Assembly: GCA_028292565.1 (NCBI GenBank)
Contig: JAQGMD010000331.1
Coordinates: forward strand, 1 to 13,532
DNA length: 13,532 bases
From: Burkholderia sp.
Lineage (GTDB): Bacteria; Pseudomonadota; Gammaproteobacteria; Burkholderiales; Burkholderiaceae
Reading direction: 5' to 3'
Made by a program: the position numbers and the translations under genes. This document shows positions 7,805 through 13,532 of this stretch, in pieces (the first letter of the stretch is position 1; each line of letters begins with the position of its first letter). The notes below the pieces were generated by a model that was given only the letters and a program-made list of their open reading frames with translations, ran no database searches and was not told the DNA's origin.

Positions 7805-9370
7805 TCAGTGACGGAAATGACGCGTGCCGGTGAACAGCATCACGATTCCACGCTCATCCGCCGCATCGATGACTTCCTGGTCACGCATCGACCCGCCCGG
7901 CTGGATCACGCAAGTCGCACCCGCATCCACCACCACATCCAGTCCGTCACGGAACGGGAAGAACGCATCGGATGCGACCGCCGAGCCCGCTAGCGTCAGT
8001 CCGGCGTTCTGCGCCTTGATCGACGCGATACGCGCTGAATCTACGCGACTCATCTGGCCGGCGCCGACTCCGAGCGTCATGCCGTTGGCGCAGAAAACGA
8101 TCGCATTCGATTTGACGAATTTCGCCACGCGCCATGCGAACATCAGGTCCTGGAGCTGCTGTTGCGTCGGCTGCTTTTTAGTGACCACCTTCAGTTCGGC
8201 AAGCGCCACGTTTTTCGCATCCGGCGATTGCACCAGCAGTCCACCGCCGACACGCTTCATGTCATAGGCATTGACGCCCTTGCCGAGCGGGATCTGCAGC
8301 AAGCGTACATTCTGCTTTGCCGAGAAAATCTGCTTCGCTTCATCGGTAAACGAAGGCGCGATCAACACTTCGACGAACTGCTTGGCGACTGCTTCCGCTG
8401 CTTTGCCATCCACCTCACGGTTGAACGCGATAATGCCGCCAAACGCGGAGGTCGGATCAGTCTGGAACGCCTTGCGATACGCCTCGAGGGGATTGGTGCC
8501 AACCGCAACACCGCACGGGTTGGCGTGCTTGATGATCACGCAGGCGGTTTCTTCAAAGGTCTTCACGCACTCCCATGCAGCGTCGGCATCGGCGATATTG
8601 TTGTACGACAGTTCCTTGCCCTGCAGCTGCATATAGCTCGCGAGAGCGCCTTCAACCGGCACCGGATCACGGTAGAACGCTGCGGACTGATGCGGATTCT
8701 CGCCATAGCGCATGTCCTGGACTTTTTCGAAATTCAGGTTGAGCGTCTCCGGGTATGCGTTGCGCGTCGCGTGCTGCTTGTCTTCACCCAGCGAGCTGAG
8801 GTAGTTGGTGATCGCGCCGTCGTATTGCGCGGTATGCGCGAATACCTTTTTAGCCAACCCGAACCGGGTTTCGTAACTCACTTCGCCCTTGTTCGCCTGC
8901 ATCTCATTCAGCACGCGGCTGTAGTCGGCCGGATCGCACACCACCACGACGTCTTTGTGATTCTTGGCGGAGGAACGCAACATGGCTGGGCCGCCGATAT
9001 CGATGTTCTCAATCGCATCTTCCAGCGAGCACTGCTCTCTTGCGACCGTTTGCTGGAACGGATAAAGATTCACCACCACCATGTCGATGGTTGGAATGCC
9101 GTGTTTTTCCAGTGCCGCGACATGCTCGGGGAAATCCCGGCGCGCCAGGATGCCGCCGTGGACTTTCGGATGCAGCGTCTTTACCCGTCCGTCCAGCATT
9201 TCCGGGAAGCCGGTGTAATCGGCCACCTCGGTCACCTTGATGCCGTTATCTGCGAGCAGCTTGGCGGTACCGCCGGTTGACAGGATATTGACGCCTTGCG
9301 TGGATAAGGCGCGGGCAAACTCGAGCACACCGGTCTTGTCCGAGACGGAAATGAGGGCTTGTTTAATCAT
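7805..9370 (-). CDS. purH: Bifunctional AICAR formyltransferase/IMP cyclohydrolase
   Basis: Enzyme of 521 residues catalysing the last two steps of de novo IMP synthesis: formylation of AICAR with 10-formyl-THF, then ring closure of FAICAR. The N-terminal MGS-like IMP cyclohydrolase domain (about 1-195) shows [19 protein letters not shown] and [15 protein letters not shown] (61-75). The C-terminal AICAR transformylase domain shows RYGENPHQ (221-228), the catalytic KHANPCG (281-287), [10 protein letters not shown] and the terminal [15 protein letters not shown] and TGTRHFRH. Length is close to E. coli PurH (529). The start [14 protein letters not shown] is the family norm. A 92-base gap with a large stem-loop separates it from fis; ruvC follows after 5 bases. 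purD is not adjacent, unlike in E. coli. Confidence 0.98.
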   Translation of the reverse strand: MIKQALISVSDKTGVLEFARALSTQGVNILSTGGTAKLLADNGIKVTEVADYTGFPEMLDGRVKTLHPKVHGGILARRDFPEHVAALEKHGIPTIDMVVVNLYPFQQTVAREQCSLEDAIENIDIGGPAMLRSSAKNHKDVVVVCDPADYSRVLNEMQANKGEVSYETRFGLAKKVFAHTAQYDGAITNYLSSLGEDKQHATRNAYPETLNLNFEKVQDMRYGENPHQSAAFYRDPVPVEGALASYMQLQGKELSYNNIADADAAWECVKTFEETACVIIKHANPCGVAVGTNPLEAYRKAFQTDPTSAFGGIIAFNREVDGKAAEAVAKQFVEVLIAPSFTDEAKQIFSAKQNVRLLQIPLGKGVNAYDMKRVGGGLLVQSPDAKNVALAELKVVTKKQPTQQQLQDLMFAWRVAKFVKSNAIVFCANGMTLGVGAGQMSRVDSARIASIKAQNAGLTLAGSAVASDAFFPFRDGLDVVVDAGATCVIQPGGSMRDQEVIDAADERGIVMLFTGTRHFRH

Positions 9371-9393
9371 GATAAACAGAGGGGGAGTGATGG

Positions 9394-9459
9394 ATAGCGT
9401 AAAAGCAGTAACAGCTGCGGCATGCGCTGCAGTCCGTTACATTACCGCTTTTACGTTAT
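9394..9459. repeat. Long stem-loop in the fis-purH gap
   Basis: ATAGCGTAAAAGC (9394-9406) pairs with GCTTTTACGTTAT (9447-9459): 13 pairs including one G-T wobble. After a single A/C mismatch the stem continues for 4 more pairs (GTAA 9408-9411 with TTAC 9442-9445). The 30-base inner part is itself GC-rich and partly self-complementary. The structure begins 3 bases past the fis stop and ends 23 bases before the purH ATG. On the purH mRNA strand the descending arm contains TTTT but no true T-tract follows. It may separate fis and purH expression or stabilise one of the messages. Confidence 0.75.
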
Positions 9460-9462
9460 AGA

Positions 9463-9696
9463 TCACAACAATCCGTGCTGCTGCAGTTTCTTGCGTAGCG
9501 TGTTGCGGTTGATGCCGAGCATTTCCGCAGCCAGTGACTGATTGCCGTCGGCGCGCGCCATCACGGCTTCAAGGATCGGCTTTTCAACGGTAAAGACCAC
9601 CATTTCATAGACGTTCGACGGCTGCTGTTCGCCCAGGTCCTTGAAATACTTTTCGAGGCTTTTCTTGACGACGTCCTGAATACTGTCTTTACTCAT
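9463..9696 (-). CDS. fis: Fis family nucleoid-associated DNA-binding protein
   Basis: Protein of 77 residues, homologous to Fis, the nucleoid protein that bends DNA and stimulates rRNA promoters, recombination and other processes as a dimer. The C-terminal helix-turn-helix is clear (about 52-75: NQSLAAEML-GINRNTL-RKKLQQHG), very close to the E. coli version. The N-terminal arm is shorter than in the 98-residue E. coli protein, as is usual in betaproteobacteria. Upstream is dusB (42-base gap), the same order as the dusB-fis operon of enterobacteria. The ATG has no strong Shine-Dalgarno sequence; the gap before it holds an AT-rich run. Confidence 0.95.
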   Translation of the reverse strand: MSKDSIQDVVKKSLEKYFKDLGEQQPSNVYEMVVFTVEKPILEAVMARADGNQSLAAEMLGINRNTLRKKLQQHGLL

Positions 9697-9738
9697 TGCA
9701 GTGTGGGTTCTTGGATTTTTATAATTAAGGCGCCGTTT

Positions 9739-10794
9739 TCAGGCAGCTATTTTTTGTTCGGCAACGCCGCAAAGTCCGTATTGTAACCGTTTGCCAAGAG
9801 CCGACTGCGATTCAAAGAAGGCATCCACGGCAGCAAGCTGCTCTTCGCAGCTTTCCAGCCGGTTCATCCGCTGGCGAAAATCTTCGCCGCCAGGGAGGTC
9901 GCGCACATACCAACCGATGTGTTTGCGCGCCGTGCGGAGACCCATGAATTCACCATAAAACGCGTAATGCGCCTGCAGATGCTCCGACATCAGCGCACGC
10001 ACTTCAGTGACCAGCGGCGCCGGCAAATGTTCACCGGTGCGCAAAAAGTGATCGATTTCACGGAAGATCCAGGGCCGCCCCTGGGCTGCACGACCGATCA
10101 TGATGGCGTCCGCCCCGGTTGTTTCGAGCACAAATTTCGCCTTCTCCGGCGTGGTGATGTCGCCATTGGCAACCAGCGGGATCGATATCGCCGCCTTGAC
10201 CGCAGCGATGGTTTCGTACTCCGCGTCGCCGCTATAGCCATCGGCTCGGGTACGCCCATGCAGTGTCAGCATGGCGATACCGCTTGCTTCCGCCATCCGG
10301 GCAATGTTCAGGGCATTCTTGTTCAAGCGATCCCAGCCGGTGCGGAACTTGAGCGTGACGGGCACATCGACCGCCGCAACGACAGCGTCAAGAATCTGCC
10401 CGACCAGTTTCTCATTCTGCAGCAGGGCCGAACCGCACCAGCTCTGGCATACCTTCTTGACCGGGCAGCCCATGTTGATGTCGATAATCTGGGCGCCACG
10501 ATCTACGTTGAACTTTGCACAATCAGCCAACATGACCGGATCGGCGCCCGCGATCTGCACCGCTCTCGGTTCCATTTCTCCATCGTGATTGATGCGCCGC
10601 GAAGTCTTCTCGCTGGCCCACAAACGCGGATCGGATGCCGCCATTTCGGAAACTGCATACCCGGCGCCAAGCTGTTTGCATAACTGACGGAATGGTCGAT
10701 CCGTCACCCCAGCCATCGGGGCGACAAAGACATTATTGCGGAGGAAATGGGGACCAATATTCACGGAAACAACGTGGCTCGGGGAAACCGTCAT
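9739..10794 (-). CDS. dusB: tRNA-dihydrouridine synthase B
   Basis: FMN-dependent enzyme of 351 residues that reduces specific uridines in the tRNA D-loop to dihydrouridine using NADPH. Visible: the N-terminal APMAGVTDRPFR (25-36), the active-site INMGCPVKKV segment with catalytic C110, LKFRTGWD, TLHGRTRADGYSGDA, VANGDI, and the FMN-phosphate-binding IMIGRAAQGRPWIF; then the C-terminal helical tRNA-binding domain. Adjacency to fis supports the DusB assignment over DusA or DusC. The ATG at 10794 gives about 10 residues more than E. coli DusB before VNIGPHFL; a GTG at V11 is a possible alternative, but neither start has a good Shine-Dalgarno sequence. It follows the phosphatase gene after 53 bases. 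Confidence 0.96.
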   Translation of the reverse strand: MTVSPSHVVSVNIGPHFLRNNVFVAPMAGVTDRPFRQLCKQLGAGYAVSEMAASDPRLWASEKTSRRINHDGEMEPRAVQIAGADPVMLADCAKFNVDRGAQIIDINMGCPVKKVCQSWCGSALLQNEKLVGQILDAVVAAVDVPVTLKFRTGWDRLNKNALNIARMAEASGIAMLTLHGRTRADGYSGDAEYETIAAVKAAISIPLVANGDITTPEKAKFVLETTGADAIMIGRAAQGRPWIFREIDHFLRTGEHLPAPLVTEVRALMSEHLQAHYAFYGEFMGLRTARKHIGWYVRDLPGGEDFRQRMNRLESCEEQLAAVDAFFESQSALGKRLQYGLCGVAEQKIAA

Positions 10795-10847
10795 TTTATC
10801 GTGATCGAGGGTCCCTCATGAATTTACCTGCTGTTCAGCGCCGGCAA

Positions 10848-11501
10848 CTACTTGTCTGTTTCAACCAGCGCGAGGAAATCCCTGGTTTGCAGATGGGCGA
10901 TATCGCCCCAGTTCGCAAGCTGTATCGCCTGGCCGCTCCAGGTAAAGCGATTGATACTCGCATTGAAAATATCGAAGTCGCGCGCATGCGAAAAACCGAT
11001 GCCCTGCGCTGCGCGATAAGCGCATTCGAGCACGCCGCCGTGCGTGACCAGCGCCACCCTGCGATATTTGCCTTCGAGGGCAATGCGCGTGATAGTGCCG
11101 ACGGCGCGTTCCGCGAATTCCCGCAAAGTCTCTGCGGTGTTCACGCCTTGCGGAAAGCGCGCATCCATGTCGCGCGCTTTCCACGCCGCAAACGCTTCCG
11201 GATATTGCTCGCCGATGTCTGCATACAGCATGCCTTCAAACGCGCCGTAACAGCGTTCGCGCAGGCCGGGCTCAATCTGCACGCTCATGCCGCGCGCCGC
11301 AGCAATTTCATGCGCTGTTTGCCGCGCTCGCTGCAAATCGCTGGCAATGATGGCGTCTATCGGTACTCCTTGCAGCGCCTGCCCGAGAGCCACCGCCTGT
11401 CTTTGGCCTTCTGCATTGAGCGGTATATCGAGATGACCTTGCAGGCGCTTCTCGGCATTCCACGCAGTTTCCGCGTGGCGGATCAACAGGATTTCGGTCA
11501 A
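10848..11501 (-). CDS. Histidine phosphatase family protein (phosphoglycerate mutase-like), TTG start
   Basis: Protein of 217 residues of the histidine phosphatase superfamily, branch 1, cytoplasmic. The phosphate pocket is complete: LIRHAET with R8 and nucleophile H9, SDLQRARQTA (54-63), LRERCYGAFEG with E82 as likely proton donor, and VTHGGV with H154. The substrate is not clear; GpmB-like or alpha-ribazole-phosphatase-like activity is possible. The frame stays open upstream to an ATG at 11696, but I place the start at TTG 11501-11499. That TTG overlaps the preceding gene's TGA by a TTGA junction, has GAGG five bases upstream (11510-11507), and puts RHAET at residues 8-12 as usual for the family. 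The upstream extension lies entirely within the PEBP gene and shows no family similarity. Translational coupling with the PEBP gene is likely. Confidence 0.92.
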   Translation of the reverse strand: MTEILLIRHAETAWNAEKRLQGHLDIPLNAEGQRQAVALGQALQGVPIDAIIASDLQRARQTAHEIAAARGMSVQIEPGLRERCYGAFEGMLYADIGEQYPEAFAAWKARDMDARFPQGVNTAETLREFAERAVGTITRIALEGKYRRVALVTHGGVLECAYRAAQGIGFSHARDFDIFNASINRFTWSGQAIQLANWGDIAHLQTRDFLALVETDK

Positions 11502-12145
11502 GCGGACCTCAACTTGGTTAAGGACGGATTCAAGGTATAGACGCCGGTGATGTTCGCCTGACCCAGGATGTGGCCGCGCATCGCGTCCCGAACCTGCTGT
11601 CCGGAAAACTTGCCCTCTACCGGCAGGTGCTCGAGATCGAGCGCATAGAGCGTGAACACATAGTGGTGCAGGATCGTATCGTTCCAGGGTGGGCACGGAC
11701 CGTCGTAGCCGAAATAGTCGCCCGCCATATCGCGATCGCCGGCGAACCAGCTGGTGTAATCGTTGATGCCGTGGCGAAGGCCGCGAACGCCCTGAACTTC
11801 AGGTCCTGGTTTCCCCCGCGCTGTGACTTCCTTGCTGAACTGTCCGGCCGCAATCGAATTCATACCGGATGGCAGATCGACCAGGGTCCAATGGAAGAAA
11901 TCGACCCGCGGCAGATCGGCCGGCACGGTTTTGCCTTCCTGATTCACGTCATCACCACGCGATGGCACATCGACGTCATGGCACACCAGCGCAAGCGACC
12001 GTGTTCCGGCGGGCACGTCGCTCCATGCCAGATGCGGATTCCTGTTCGTCGACAAAGCGACATGCGTCTTCGGATCAGTCACGCAAAACGCATATTCGCC
12101 GGGGATGGTTTCACCATCCTTGAATGAATCGCTCCAGAGTTTCAT
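11498..12145 (-). CDS. YbhB/YbcL-type PEBP (Raf kinase inhibitor-like) protein
   Basis: Protein of 215 residues of the phosphatidylethanolamine-binding protein family, bacterial YbhB/YbcL branch. Marks in order: PHLAWSDVPAGTRSLAL (37-53), CHDVDVPS (55-62, matching the DPDxPS signature), FHWTLVDLP (84-92), GINDY (126-130), GYDGPCPPWND (146-156) and HHYVFTLYALD (160-170). It is clearly longer than E. coli YbhB (about 158 residues), with insertions around 63-80 and 100-125. No signal peptide is visible, so it is probably cytoplasmic. The ligand and role are unknown. The start is firm: AAGGAG (12156-12151) with 5 bases to the ATG. It follows dtd after 21 bases and its stop overlaps the TTG start of the histidine phosphatase gene. 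Confidence 0.93.
   Translation of the reverse strand: MKLWSDSFKDGETIPGEYAFCVTDPKTHVALSTNRNPHLAWSDVPAGTRSLALVCHDVDVPSRGDDVNQEGKTVPADLPRVDFFHWTLVDLPSGMNSIAAGQFSKEVTARGKPGPEVQGVRGLRHGINDYTSWFAGDRDMAGDYFGYDGPCPPWNDTILHHYVFTLYALDLEHLPVEGKFSGQQVRDAMRGHILGQANITGVYTLNPSLTKLRSA
11499..11510 (-). promoter_or_regulatory. Shine-Dalgarno plus TTGA start/stop overlap
   Basis: GAGG (11510-11507), a 5-base spacer, then TTG (11501-11499). The TGA stop of the PEBP gene occupies 11500-11498. This decides the histidine phosphatase start and points to termination-reinitiation coupling between the two genes. Confidence 0.75.
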
Positions 12146-12166
12146 GTTGTCTCCTTTGATTGTCAG

Positions 12167-12628
12167 TTAATTGAGAGTGCGGGCCTGCGGCTTCACCTGC
12201 AGCCAGAAGGTTACCGGCCCGTCATTGGTCAGCGACACCTGCATATGTGCGCCAAACCGCCCGGTCTCGACCACCGGATGCTTCATACGCGCCTGGGCGA
12301 CAAAGTAATCGAACAGGCGCTCTCCCTCTGCCGGCGGTGCCGCCGGCGTGAACGATGGCCGCGTACCGGATTGCGTATCGGCCGCAAGCGTGAATTGCGG
12401 CACCAACAGCAGGCCGCCCACCACGTCCGCAACGCTGCGGTTCATTTTCCCTGCATCGTCCGGGAAGACGCGGTAGCTCAACAGCTTTGCAAGCAGTGCA
12501 TCGGCTTCCTTTTCACTGTCATTGCGTTCCGCGCATACCAGCACCATCAATCCGGCTTCGATGGCGCCGACGCTCACGCTATCAACCACCACGCCAGCGT
12601 GGCTGACGCGTTGCAAAAGTGCGATCAT
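12167..12628 (-). CDS. dtd: D-aminoacyl-tRNA deacylase (DTD)
   Basis: Dimeric enzyme of 153 residues that removes D-amino acids (for example D-Tyr) and glycine from mischarged tRNAs, keeping them out of translation. The start [16 protein letters not shown], the [16 protein letters not shown] region (51-66), the [11 protein letters not shown] segment, and the C-terminal [12 protein letters not shown] (134-145) with the cross-subunit Gly137-cisPro138 pair all fit DTD. The family's SQFTL motif reads PQFTL here (77-81), a change at the conserved serine. The length is normal (E. coli 145). It lies 16 bases downstream of tyrS, a sensible pairing since TyrRS is known to misactivate D-tyrosine. A weak GCGGA ribosome site partly falls within a hairpin. 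Confidence 0.96.
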   Translation of the reverse strand: MIALLQRVSHAGVVVDSVSVGAIEAGLMVLVCAERNDSEKEADALLAKLLSYRVFPDDAGKMNRSVADVVGGLLLVPQFTLAADTQSGTRPSFTPAAPPAEGERLFDYFVAQARMKHPVVETGRFGAHMQVSLTNDGPVTFWLQVKPQARTLN

Positions 12629-12633
12629 TGTTC

Positions 12634-12655
12634 CGCTCGCTGTTTCAAGCGAGCG
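12634..12655. repeat. Hairpin spanning the tyrS stop and dtd ribosome site
   Basis: CGCTCGCT (12634-12641) and AGCGAGCG (12648-12655) form an 8-bp perfect stem around a 6-base loop. On the minus strand the tyrS TGA stop (12647-12645) sits in the loop, and the 3' arm abuts the dtd start, ending 5 bases before its ATG. No T-tract follows, so it does not look like a terminator. Confidence 0.75.
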
Positions 12656-13532
12656 TGACGCGCGCGAATTTCCGTTTCCCTACCTGCACGACAAAGTTGC
12701 CGGCTTCGACTTTCAACGCCTTGTCGCTCACCGCTGCGCCGTCGATGCGCACGCCGCCCTGTTCCACCATGCGCAGGGCGTCCGAGGTCGACGGGCACAG
12801 GTTTGCCTGCTTCAGCAACTGGCCGATGCCGAGCGGCGCACCACTCAAAGTCACCTCCGGAATGTCGTCCGGAATGCCACCCTTGGCGCGATTGTTGAAA
12901 TCGGCCAGCGCCTCTTCCGCCGCCTGCCTCGAGTGGAAGCGCGCAACGATCTCCTGTCCAAGCAACACCTTGATGTCGCGCGGATTGCGCCCTTCTTCGA
13001 CCTCTTTCCTGAATTGCGCGATCTCGTCCAGCGAGCGGAACGACAGCAGCTCATAGTAGCGCCACATCATCGTATCCGAGATGCTCATCAGCTTGCCGAA
13101 CATCGTGTTGGCCGGTTCAGTAATGCCGATGTAATTTCCTTTCGACTTGGACATTTTTTCGACACCGTCCAAACCTTCCAGCAACGGCATGGTCAATATG
13201 CATTGTGGTTCCTGACCGTAGTCTTTCTGGAGCTCACGCCCGACCAGGAGATTGAACTTCTGGTCGGTGCCGCCGAGTTCAAGATCCGACTTCAATGCCA
13301 CTGAGTCGTAACCCTGCATCAGCGGATAAAGCAGTTCGTGCACCGAGATCGGGGTGCCGGCCTTGAACCGCTTCGTGAAGTCTTCCCGCTCAAGGATACG
13401 TGCGACCGTGTATTTGGCCGAAAGCTGGATCATGCCGCGCGCGCCGAGCTGGTCGCACCATTCAGAGTTGTAGCGGATTTCGGTATTGGCCGGGTCGAGC
13501 ACCAGGCTTGCCTGTGCGAAGTAAGTCTTGGC
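12645..13532 (-). CDS. tyrS: Tyrosyl-tRNA synthetase, 5' end outside window
   Basis: C-terminal 295 residues of a class Ic aminoacyl-tRNA synthetase that charges tRNA-Tyr; the frame runs open to the window edge, so about 110 N-terminal residues, including the HIGH-type motif, are missing. Visible: the [14 protein letters not shown] entry, YPLMQGYDS (tyrosine-binding Tyr, Gln, Asp), [11 protein letters not shown], the KMSKS loop at 13157-13143 (KMSKSKGN), and a C-terminal S4 RNA-binding domain (about residues 228-295, with [19 protein letters not shown] and GGVRIDG). The KMSKS form points to the TyrZ-like bacterial type rather than the KFGKT type of E. coli. dtd follows after 16 bases with a hairpin across the junction. 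Confidence 0.97.
   Translation of the reverse strand, partial: AKTYFAQASLVLDPANTEIRYNSEWCDQLGARGMIQLSAKYTVARILEREDFTKRFKAGTPISVHELLYPLMQGYDSVALKSDLELGGTDQKFNLLVGRELQKDYGQEPQCILTMPLLEGLDGVEKMSKSKGNYIGITEPANTMFGKLMSISDTMMWRYYELLSFRSLDEIAQFRKEVEEGRNPRDIKVLLGQEIVARFHSRQAAEEALADFNNRAKGGIPDDIPEVTLSGAPLGIGQLLKQANLCPSTSDALRMVEQGGVRIDGAAVSDKALKVEAGNFVVQVGKRKFARVTLA

Noticed and set aside
8162..9280. 372-residue open frame on the plus strand inside purH
   Set aside because: Antisense to a complete purH; low-complexity, His- and Arg-rich composition typical of a shadow frame.
9371..9465. Intrinsic terminator for fis
   Set aside because: The stem is strong but is followed by C-rich sequence on the transcribed strand, not a T-tract, so I list it only as a stem-loop.
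10635..11540. 301-residue plus-strand frame across dusB and the phosphatase gene
   Set aside because: Overlaps two convincing minus-strand genes and their gap, with no family motifs and no ribosome site of note.
11502..11696. N-terminal extension of the histidine phosphatase to ATG 11696
   Set aside because: It overlaps the PEBP gene in another frame, is Arg/Pro/Gly-rich without family similarity, and the TTG at 11501 has a good ribosome site and family-consistent length.

Overview
The window reads as a stretch of ordinary chromosome from a betaproteobacterium, most likely Burkholderiales and perhaps Oxalobacteraceae. This is inferred from the protein sequences, the short 77-residue Fis, and the gene order tyrS-dtd-...-dusB-fis-purH-ruvC next to ruvA-ruvB, which I recall from Burkholderiales genomes. 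G+C looks to be in the high fifties by eye. I see no insertion sequences, phage genes, tRNA or rRNA genes, or CRISPR repeats. Coding density is high, and no gene-free stretch exceeds 300 bases. The two longest gaps are 4142-4401 and 6543-6716.

Layout. Positions 1-2730 (+) hold the 3' nine-tenths of valS (valyl-tRNA synthetase), cut by the window edge. A perfect 12-bp inverted repeat separates it from a small secreted DUF2147 protein (2802-3254, +), which ends at a strong bidirectional terminator (3265-3289). From there almost everything is on the minus strand. A divergent hydratase of the fumarylacetoacetate-hydrolase superfamily (3311-4141) has its own promoter, which sits against the terminator of the operon before it. 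That operon is ruvA-ruvB-yaiI (6542 down to 4402). A small plus-strand gene for a membrane protein with an HELAH zinc-protease-like motif (6717-7178) lies between ruvA and ruvC, facing convergently into ruvC.

From the right edge down to 7257 there is one co-directional minus-strand series: tyrS (cut by the window edge), dtd, a YbhB-type PEBP protein, a histidine phosphatase starting at TTG, dusB, fis, purH and ruvC. Gaps run from a 4-base overlap to 92 bases, so much of it may be co-transcribed.

Functionally, the window joins tRNA charging and quality control (ValRS, TyrRS, D-Tyr-tRNA deacylase, DusB), the last two steps of IMP synthesis (PurH), nucleoid organisation (Fis) and the complete Holliday-junction machine RuvABC. 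The less ordinary parts are the HELAH protein inside the ruv locus, the hydratase lacking several MhpD catalytic residues, and stem-loops at valS/DUF2147, ruvC/HELAH, fis/purH and tyrS/dtd. I did not find a convincing new multi-gene system.
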